Below, one piece after another: positions 1 through 5,233 of a stretch of 5,233 bases of DNA. This DNA comes from an uncultured Chitinophagaceae bacterium. Lineage in GTDB: Bacteria > Bacteroidota > Bacteroidia > Chitinophagales > Chitinophagaceae. Position 1 is the first letter of the stretch, and each line of letters opens with the position of its first letter. Location: the NCBI GenBank assembly GCA_937900675.1, contig CALCEA010000168.1, positions 1 to 5,233 on the forward strand, in the 5' to 3' direction. The translations under genes and the position numbers were made by a program. The notes under the pieces were generated by a model. The model was given only the letters and a program-made list of their open reading frames with translations. It had not been told where the DNA came from and ran no database searches.

Positions 1-1913
1 TATTCACTCATATCAATTCTGGTCATCATGCTATCATCATCAAATAAATAGTTAGCCAAAGCCTTTGCTAATTCAGTCTTACCCACACCAGTGGTACCCA
101 AGAAGATAAATGATCCAATAGGCTTTTTAGGATCTTGTAATCCAGCCCTACTTCTTCTAATGGCATCAGACACAGCAGTAATTGCTTCTTCTTGTCCAAT
201 AACCCTTTGATGTAATTCATCTTCCAAATGCAATAATTTCTCTCTTTCTGATTGCATCATTTTACTTACAGGAATACCAGTTGCTTTAGCAATATTTTCT
301 GCAATATCTTCTGCATCCACTTCCTCCTTCATTAACCTTTTACCACTAGCACCAAACTCGTTTAATTGTTGTGTAAATGCTGCTAAATGAGTTTCTTCTT
401 CTTTAATCTTACCATATCTAATCTCAGCCACTTTTCCATAATCTCCGTTTCTCTCTGCCACTTCGGCTTCTTGCTTAAACTGTTCGATATTGGTTTTGCA
501 TTTTTGCACTTTGTCCACCAATTCTTTTTCTTGAGACCATTTTGCTTTTAAAGTATCCTGTTCTACAATTAAATTACTGATCTCAATATTTAAAGCTTTT
601 AATTGATCTGGATTTTTTTCTCTTTTAATGGCTTCGCGTTCAATTTCTAATTGACGAATCTGTCTCATTAAAGTATCTAACTCTTCAGGCATTGAATTCA
701 TCTCCAATCTTAACTTAGCAGCACTTTCATCAATTAAATCAATGGCCTTGTCTGGCAAGAAACGATCGGTAATATATCTACTAGATAATTCAACGGCAGC
801 AATAATGGCTTCGTCTTTAATTCTTACATGGTGATGCGTTTCATATCTTTCTTTTAATCCTCTTAAGATAGAAATAGCATCTTCTTTGGTAGGCTCGTCA
901 ATCATTACTTTTTGAAATCTTCGCTCCAATGCTTTGTCCTTCTCGAAGAATTTTTGATACTCTGCTAAAGTAGTTGCACCAATTGCTCTTAACTCACCTC
1001 TTGCTAAAGCTGGTTTTAAGATATTAGCAGCGTCCATAGCACCTTCTCCTCCACCCGCACCCACCAATGTGTGAATTTCATCAATGAATAAAATTACTTC
1101 GCCATCACTAGTAGACACTTCTTTAACAACGCCTTTTAATCTTTCCTCAAACTCTCCCTTGTATTTTGCACCGGCAATTAATTGTCCCATATCCAAAGCA
1201 TAAATAATTTTAGACTTTAAATTATCGGGTACATCACCATTCACAATTCTCATAGCCAATCCTTCGGCGATAGCTGTTTTACCAACGCCTGGCTCACCCA
1301 CTAAAATGGGGTTGTTCTTACTTCTTCTTGAAAGAATATGCAAGGTTCTTCTAATCTCTTCGTCACGGCCAATCACGGGATCTAATTTCCCTTTATTGGC
1401 CATTTCATTTAAGTTCTTTGCATATTTTGATAAGGATTGAAACTGTGTTTCCTGCGTAGCAGATTGTACTTTCTCTCCTTTTCTCAATTCATTGATTGCT
1501 GCAACCAAACCCTTCTCTGTAAGGCCAGCATCTTTTAAAATTTTTGCAACTCCATCATTCACTTGCATGAATGCAATCATAATATGTTCTACTGTTACAA
1601 ACTCATCTCCAAAAGTTTTTAAAGCTGCATTTGATTTTAATAAAACACTATTCAAGTCACGACTTAAATTTGCTGCAGGTTCCCCTGTTGCAATTTTTGC
1701 CAATCCATTTATTTGCTCTTCTACTTTTTGAAGCACTAAAACTGGATTAACATTATTTTTCTTTAATAAAAACTCAATTGGACTTTCTTTGTCCAATAAA
1801 ATGGCCTTCAACAAATGCGCAGTTTCAATATTCGCATTACCATTATTGTATGCTAATTGCTGTGCTTGCTGAATGGCTTCCTGAGCCTTGATGGTATATT
1901 GATTTAAATTCAT
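1..1913 (-). CDS. clpB: ATP-dependent chaperone/disaggregase ClpB (C-terminus cut by window edge)
   Basis: ClpB is a cytosolic AAA+ hexamer that threads aggregated proteins through its pore, working with DnaK. The visible 637 codons start at ATG 1913-1911 (MNLNQYTIKAQEAI). In order they show: the Clp N-domain (about 1-145); NBD1 with Walker A GEPGVGKT (206-213), pore-loop KYKGEFEE with Tyr251, Walker B ILFIDEIH with Glu279, sensor-1 GATT (Thr315) and arginine fingers Arg331/Arg332; a charged coiled-coil M-domain (about 405-520), which separates ClpB from ClpA; and NBD2 with Walker A GTTGVGKT (606-613). NBD1 residue numbers coincide with E. coli ClpB as I remember it, so the start is well supported. 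Family length is about 860 residues, so roughly 220-230 are missing, including the NBD2 Walker B glutamate and arginine finger. The reading frame is intact throughout. There is no clear Shine-Dalgarno sequence. It is divergent from queG. Identification is essentially certain. Confidence 0.97.
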   Translation of the reverse strand, partial: MNLNQYTIKAQEAIQQAQQLAYNNGNANIETAHLLKAILLDKESPIEFLLKKNNVNPVLVLQKVEEQINGLAKIATGEPAANLSRDLNSVLLKSNAALKTFGDEFVTVEHIMIAFMQVNDGVAKILKDAGLTEKGLVAAINELRKGEKVQSATQETQFQSLSKYAKNLNEMANKGKLDPVIGRDEEIRRTLHILSRRSKNNPILVGEPGVGKTAIAEGLAMRIVNGDVPDNLKSKIIYALDMGQLIAGAKYKGEFEERLKGVVKEVSTSDGEVILFIDEIHTLVGAGGGEGAMDAANILKPALARGELRAIGATTLAEYQKFFEKDKALERRFQKVMIDEPTKEDAISILRGLKERYETHHHVRIKDEAIIAAVELSSRYITDRFLPDKAIDLIDESAAKLRLEMNSMPEELDTLMRQIRQLEIEREAIKREKNPDQLKALNIEISNLIVEQDTLKAKWSQEKELVDKVQKCKTNIEQFKQEAEVAERNGDYGKVAEIRYGKIKEEETHLAAFTQQLNEFGASGKRLMKEEVDAEDIAENIAKATGIPVSKMMQSEREKLLHLEDELHQRVIGQEEAITAVSDAIRRSRAGLQDPKKPIGSFIFLGTTGVGKTELAKALANYLFDDDSMMTRIDMSE

Positions 1914-2043
1914 AATAATTGATTTATAGTAAGCTACGCTCAAAACGGAAGCCAATCTATGATTTAAGTTATAATGTCATATAAATTGATGTAAATCGGA
2001 ACAAAAGTCAGTCCTATCAAGGATTTTCTGCTATTTTTACATA
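1914..2043. promoter_or_regulatory. Divergent clpB/queG intergenic region (putative promoters)
   Basis: This 130-bp AT-rich stretch separates two divergently transcribed genes, so it must carry or adjoin promoters for both unless either is read from elsewhere. By eye, TATTTTTA at 2032-2039 on the plus strand resembles the Bacteroidota -7 element (TAnnTTTG) at five of six fixed positions, but there is no TTTG box at the expected -33 spacing. On the minus strand, TTTG at 2005-2002 is followed about 18 bp later by TATATGAC, a poor -7 match. I see no CIRCE-type operator (TTAGCACTC-N9-GAGTGCTAA), no riboswitch and no strong hairpin. The assignment as a regulatory region rests on gene arrangement; the individual boxes are weak. 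Confidence 0.4.
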
Positions 2044-2961
2044 GTGAATACCCATTCTAATACAAAGTTGATTAAGCAATTAGCCCATGCCATGGGCTTT
2101 GATTATTGTGGTATTGCAGAAGCCAAGGAATTAACGGAAGATGCACTTAGATTAGAACAATGGTTGCATAAAGGATACCATGGAGAGATGGAATACATGG
2201 CCAGTAATTTTGATCTAAGAATTGATCCCAGAAAATTAGTACCTGGCGCGAAATCAGTCATCTGTTTTATTAAAAATTATTATCCATCTGAAACGCAGGA
2301 TCAAGGAATTCCTAAGATTGCAAAATATGCATGGGGCAATGATTATCATGAAGTGATTAGAAATCAATTACACGAATTCTTAGAGCAATTAAGAAAACAA
2401 ATTGGCCCCATTGAGGGAAGAGGATTTGTTGATTCAGCACCAGTGCTAGAAAGATCATGGGCGCAATTAGCTGGAGCAGGATGGATTGGTAAGAATGGAA
2501 ATTTAATCAAACCACTAACTGGCTCTTTCTTCTTTATAGCTACATTGATTGTAGATATTGAATTAATATACGATCAACCACTGAGTAAAGATTATTGTGG
2601 CACTTGCACAAAATGTATTGATGCTTGTCCAACACAAGCCATCTTACCTAATAAAACCATTGAAGCCAATCATTGTATAAGTTATCTAACCATTGAGCTT
2701 AAGAAAGAAACCATTGATACAGATAGAAATTATAAAGAATGGGCATTTGGCTGCGATATCTGTCAAGATGTTTGCCCTTGGAATAGATTTAGTCACCCAC
2801 ACAATGAACCAGCATTTAAACCCTTGGATGGATTATTACAAATGCGAAAAGAAGATTGGTTAGCAATGGAAGAAACTACTTTTAAAGCAAGGTTTAAGCA
2901 ATCACCCATATTAAGATCCAAATTAAAAGGGATTAAAAGAAATATTACTTATTTAAAATAG
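2044..2961 (+). CDS. queG: Epoxyqueuosine reductase QueG (short form)
   Basis: QueG reduces epoxyqueuosine to queuosine at the wobble position (34) of GUN-anticodon tRNAs in the cytosol, using cobalamin and two [4Fe-4S] clusters. The 305-residue product has the N-terminal DUF1730-type domain with KYAWGNDYH (94-102) and FVDSAPVLER (128-137), whose Asp130 matches the family's catalytic acid. A ferredoxin-like part follows, with Cys185, Cys188, Cys191 and Cys195 (CGTCTKCIDACP), Cys211 in CISYLTIE, and Cys237, Cys240 and Cys244 (CDICQDVCPWN). The C-terminal SPILRSKLKGIKRN signature is also present. Length fits the short QueG form; E. coli and B. subtilis enzymes are about 380 residues with an extra C-terminal HEAT-like part. 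The start is GTG 2044-2046: the frame upstream is closed by TGA at 1987-1989 and holds no ATG, while the next internal ATG (2092) would remove part of the first helix. No Shine-Dalgarno sequence is visible. The 3' end overlaps the convergent SRPBCC gene by 17 bp. Confidence 0.95.
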   Translation: MNTHSNTKLIKQLAHAMGFDYCGIAEAKELTEDALRLEQWLHKGYHGEMEYMASNFDLRIDPRKLVPGAKSVICFIKNYYPSETQDQGIPKIAKYAWGNDYHEVIRNQLHEFLEQLRKQIGPIEGRGFVDSAPVLERSWAQLAGAGWIGKNGNLIKPLTGSFFFIATLIVDIELIYDQPLSKDYCGTCTKCIDACPTQAILPNKTIEANHCISYLTIELKKETIDTDRNYKEWAFGCDICQDVCPWNRFSHPHNEPAFKPLDGLLQMRKEDWLAMEETTFKARFKQSPILRSKLKGIKRNITYLK

Positions 2962-2971
2962 CTTCTTTTAA
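2933..2971. repeat. AT-rich inverted repeat at the convergent gene ends
   Basis: TTAAAAGAA (2933-2941) and TTCTTTTAA (2963-2971) are perfect 9-bp inverted arms around a 21-nt spacer that contains both stop codons (queG TAG 2959-2961; opposite-strand TAA 2947-2945). It could fold at the 3' end of either transcript and act as a weak bidirectional terminator. However, each arm has only one G/C pair, the loop is long, and no clean T-run follows on the plus strand. In DNA this AT-rich a repeat of this size may be chance. The repeat is directly seen; the function is speculative. Confidence 0.3.
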
Positions 2972-3430
2972 ATTGGCTAATTCCACTTCCATTTTATAGC
3001 CCAATAATTTTTCATTTAATAGGGTCTGAAATTTTTCCCAAGGATACCAATGCACATTTTGAGTAAAGGACCAATGAATCACATAGTTATCTTTTGAAAG
3101 TGGAAGCCACTCAATCAACACATCATAAGGGGGTTGTCCGGTAGCCACCCAATTAAATCTAGCAGAACTATCTGTTTGCTGAACTAGTTGAATAGTTTGT
3201 GTACTAATATAGGCAGTATTTCCCTTGATGGTTACTTTGTTTTCTTTCCATTCTGTCATCCACGCATTCCAATGATTTAAATCGATTACAAAATAGGCAA
3301 TCTGCTCTTTGGATGCACTTATCTCAATAGCTCTAGATACCACTACTTTAGAAGGGAATAATAAAGATATAGCAGTAATAATACTAGCTAAAACAACAAA
3401 ACTAATAACCAATAATTTAACCAATCTCAT
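2945..3430 (-). CDS. Membrane-anchored SRPBCC-fold protein (polyketide cyclase-like), function unknown
   Basis: The 161-residue protein has one N-terminal hydrophobic segment (about residues 4-25, after MRLVK), then a soluble domain. The domain begins KVVVSRAIEISASKEQI, continues with a DLNHWNAWMTEW stretch (50-61), alternates in beta-strand fashion (for example TAYISTQTIQLVQ and VIHWSFTQNV), and ends in a long C-terminal helix (about 131-160). This pattern fits the START/SRPBCC helix-grip fold of hydrophobic-ligand-binding proteins, in which small anchored members with this opening are frequent in Bacteroidota. Ligand and role are unknown. The N-terminal segment may be an anchor or an uncleaved signal; I see no lipobox Cys. 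The ATG (3430-3428) directly abuts the TAA of the upstream permease gene (TAAATG), with a GGGA a few bases before it inside that gene, pointing to translational coupling. It is the last gene of the cluster and overlaps queG by 17 bp tail to tail. Confidence 0.7.
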   Translation of the reverse strand: MRLVKLLVISFVVLASIITAISLLFPSKVVVSRAIEISASKEQIAYFVIDLNHWNAWMTEWKENKVTIKGNTAYISTQTIQLVQQTDSSARFNWVATGQPPYDVLIEWLPLSKDNYVIHWSFTQNVHWYPWEKFQTLLNEKLLGYKMEVELANLKEAILNK

Positions 3431-4534
3431 TTATTCCCATTTAAAAATTTTGAAGGCCAATGCATACACAATGACAATCCAAATCAATAATACTGCAATA
3501 TCAGGCCAAGTAGCTAATAAGCTTGTTCCTTCAAAAGAAATATTGCGCATTGCATTATTAAAATGAGTCAATGGAAGAATATTACAAAATGGCTGCATCC
3601 ATTTAGGAAAGTTTTCAATAGAGAAAAAAGTTCCTGCCAATAAAAATTGTGGGAGTGTGATTAAATTAGCAAATGGAGGTATTGTACTCTCATTCTTAGC
3701 CAAGCCACTCACCACAAAACCAAATCCCATAAATAAGATAAGGGCGATAAAACTCAATATCATAATATCTAAGAAAGTCCAGAAGCCATTGACCAAGGTA
3801 AATTGAAAAGCAAAATGCCCAATAGATATTATGATAATGGCAGTGATTAATTGAAAGATCACCCTACTCAATGCTTCCCCTAGAATTATATATAATCTTC
3901 TGATAGGTGTTGCATAAAAACGCTTTAACACCAATTGCTGTCTTAGATTAAAAAACAAAAAAGCTACTCCAAATACGCCAGCACTCAATAAAGAGAAACC
4001 TAATTGACCTGGCAGGATAAAATCAATGGTTCTGTAAACTCTTCCAGGTACTTTTTTAACAATATTATTTACTTTGGCATAGCTAGGACGATCTTTGAAA
4101 CTAGAATCATTGACCCTACTAATCACTGCATTTAAAATTGATTTTAATACTTCAATATTTTGAGGATTAGCTGCTTCTGAACTGGTCAAATTAATTAGAT
4201 AAGGTTGCGTAGGATTTCCTGTTGCTTCAATATGAATTAAGGCTGTGATTCTTCCCTTGGCTAATTCAGCATCGATATTTTGTTGATCAGATGGTGCAAA
4301 TTTTAATCCAGGTATTTTTTTAAAGGAACTATAAATATAATTAGTCGTATCTGACTTGGGGTCCATCGCCACTTTAACAGAAATATTTCCACCACTACTT
4401 AAAAAGCCAAAAACTAAAATAAAAATCAAAGGAAAAGCAATACTAAATATCACGGCCGAAGGACTTCTAAAAATAGACCTCAAGCTTGCTTTAGTAATCG
4501 CCAACATGGCTTTTACTTGAAAATAAGACTGCAT
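3431..4534 (-). CDS. ABC-2 type transporter permease subunit
   Basis: This 367-residue integral membrane protein is the permease of an ABC exporter. A cytoplasmic amphipathic N-terminus (about 10-25, KASLRSIFRSP) leads into TM1 (about 27-46). A large extracytoplasmic domain (about 48-170) follows, then the ABC-2 core: a DFILPGQLGFSLLSAGVFG segment (171-189) opening TM2, a basic cytoplasmic loop LKRFYATPIRRLYI (203-216), TM3 (about 222-246), TM4 (about 252-278), a hydrophobic LPQFLLAGTFFSIENFP stretch (294-310) typical of the family, and TM6 (about 344-362). The layout matches ABC2_membrane_3-like proteins. The substrate cannot be read from sequence. No nucleotide-binding subunit is fused to it or encoded in the window, so its ATPase must lie elsewhere. 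It starts 3 bp after sppA and its stop abuts the SRPBCC start. Start choice is uncertain: ATG 4534 gives tight spacing to sppA, while ATG 4507 (Met10) gives MLAITKASLRS, a common-looking opening. Neither has a strong ribosome-binding site. Confidence 0.88.
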   Translation of the reverse strand: MQSYFQVKAMLAITKASLRSIFRSPSAVIFSIAFPLIFILVFGFLSSGGNISVKVAMDPKSDTTNYIYSSFKKIPGLKFAPSDQQNIDAELAKGRITALIHIEATGNPTQPYLINLTSSEAANPQNIEVLKSILNAVISRVNDSSFKDRPSYAKVNNIVKKVPGRVYRTIDFILPGQLGFSLLSAGVFGVAFLFFNLRQQLVLKRFYATPIRRLYIILGEALSRVIFQLITAIIIISIGHFAFQFTLVNGFWTFLDIMILSFIALILFMGFGFVVSGLAKNESTIPPFANLITLPQFLLAGTFFSIENFPKWMQPFCNILPLTHFNNAMRNISFEGTSLLATWPDIAVLLIWIVIVYALAFKIFKWE

Positions 4535-4537
4535 AAA

Positions 4538-5233
4538 TTAGGGTTGGTTCACTACAAAGATAGGTAAACGAGTTTGTGGTACACCCATCATTTGTTGAAT
4601 AGATTTCATTTGTTTTAAAAGGTCGAACTGCTTAGCACCAATCTCTTCTTTAATCGCTTTTACTTTGGCTGTTTCCTTATACTCTTCCATGAAGGATTCA
4701 ATGAAAGATTTTGATTCAGGATAGGCTTTAATGCCATATCCTTTTAATTTAGCCATTTTAGCTGCAGAAGCAATAGCGTCATTCAAAGTACCGATACGAT
4801 CCACTAATCCTATTTTAATGGCATCTGCTCCAATCCAAACCCTTCCTTGTGCAATAGAGTCAATATATTCAATGGATTTTTTTCTGCCCGCAGCCACTCT
4901 TGATTTAAATGTATGATAAATACTATCTACTCCCGATTGCATGAATTTTTGTTCTGTCTCATTCAAAGGCCTAGTGGTAGATGGCATATCTGCATAGGGA
5001 CCTGTTTTAACGCCATCAAAACTAATGCCCAATTTATTATTCATTAAACCTTTCACATTAGGAATCACCGTAAATACTCCAATGGATCCTGTAATAGTAC
5101 CTGCATTCGCAAAAATAGAGTCAGCACCACATGCAATATAATAACCACCAGAAGCAGCTACATCACCCATACTCACCACCACCGGCTTTTCTTTTTTCAA
5201 TAAATCAATTTCTCTCCAAATAATATCACTTGC
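4538..5233 (-). CDS. sppA: Signal peptide peptidase SppA, 67K (two-domain) type, C-terminal part (5' end off window)
   Basis: SppA (protease IV) is an inner-membrane serine protease with a Ser/Lys dyad that degrades cleaved signal peptides. The frame is open to the right edge, so the gene is cut and its true start lies beyond 5233; 231 residues and the TAA are visible. The segment begins ASDIIWREIDLL and has the nucleophile motif GDVAASGGYYIACGAD, with Ser28 of the visible part (codon 5152-5150). TITGSIGVF follows, then KTGPYADMPSTTRPL and GRVWIGADAIKIGLVDRIG, all family hallmarks. At the place where short 36K SppA carries its catalytic Lys (about 52 residues after Ser) there is Ala81 (codon 4993-4991). 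This fits the 67K type, whose Lys sits in the N-terminal half outside the window. The last 60 or so residues form a charged, helical tail ending in FVVNQP. It leads a cluster with the ABC-2 permease 3 bp downstream. TTG 5200 is in frame but falls inside the conserved domain and is not a start. Confidence 0.93.
   Translation of the reverse strand, partial: ASDIIWREIDLLKKEKPVVVSMGDVAASGGYYIACGADSIFANAGTITGSIGVFTVIPNVKGLMNNKLGISFDGVKTGPYADMPSTTRPLNETEQKFMQSGVDSIYHTFKSRVAAGRKKSIEYIDSIAQGRVWIGADAIKIGLVDRIGTLNDAIASAAKMAKLKGYGIKAYPESKSFIESFMEEYKETAKVKAIKEEIGAKQFDLLKQMKSIQQMMGVPQTRLPIFVVNQP

Noticed and set aside
1492..1731. Plus-strand open frame of 79 codons
   Set aside because: It lies wholly antisense to the well-conserved N-terminal part of clpB and its translation shows no recognisable domain; it is a shadow frame.
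3309..3566. Plus-strand open frame of 85 codons
   Set aside because: It is antisense across the junction of the SRPBCC and ABC-2 permease genes, both of which have coherent protein features; its own translation is low-complexity and unremarkable.
4731..4916. Plus-strand open frame of 61 codons
   Set aside because: It is antisense to conserved SppA motifs such as GRVWIGADAIKIGLVDRIG; it is a shadow frame.
4991..4993. Loss of the catalytic Lys in SppA (Ala at the 36K-type Lys position)
   Set aside because: In the two-domain 67K type the Lys comes from the N-terminal half, which is outside the window, so this is not evidence of an inactive enzyme.
5198..5200. TTG as a start codon for a short SppA-like protein
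   Set aside because: The frame continues upstream to the window edge with family-like sequence (ASDIIWREIDLL), so the TTG encodes an internal Leu of a longer protein.
1..5233. tRNA/rRNA genes, CRISPR arrays, insertion sequences, toxin-antitoxin pairs or phage genes
   Set aside because: Nothing of this kind was seen on either strand; almost all of the window is covered by five intact or edge-cut protein genes.

Overview
The window is AT-rich and reads as a stretch of Bacteroidota chromosome, probably Chitinophagaceae-like. The reasons are heavy use of AGA, TTA and AAA codons, start sites without clear Shine-Dalgarno sequences, and protein features such as a short QueG, a two-domain-type SppA and a GTTGVGKT second Walker A in ClpB. 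The placement is an inference from sequence character, not from a database match.

Layout. Positions 1-1913 (minus strand) hold the first 637 codons of clpB, the ATP-dependent disaggregase; its C-terminus lies off the left edge. A 130-bp gap (1914-2043) separates it from the divergent queG (2044-2961, plus strand), which encodes epoxyqueuosine reductase, the last enzyme of queuosine tRNA modification. queG converges on, and overlaps by 17 bp, the last gene of a minus-strand cluster covering 2945-5233. In transcription order the cluster is the C-terminal part of sppA (membrane protease IV, cut by the right edge), an ABC-2 type permease, and a small membrane-anchored SRPBCC-fold protein. The gaps between these three are 3 bp and 0 bp, so they almost certainly share a transcript and may be translationally coupled.

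How the genes work together. clpB (protein quality control) and queG (tRNA modification) look like unrelated neighbours that share only a divergent intergenic region. The sppA/ABC-2/SRPBCC cluster is envelope-associated: all three products are expected at or in the inner membrane. No ATPase partner for the permease is in the window, and the substrate is unknown.

No RNA gene, mobile element, CRISPR array or phage feature was seen. Coding density is very high and the only gap longer than 3 bp is the clpB/queG intergenic region. I see ordinary core-genome content and no convincing sign of an undescribed system. The points worth checking are the tightly packed sppA operon with an orphan permease, the convergent overlap with an AT-rich inverted repeat, and the GTG start of queG.
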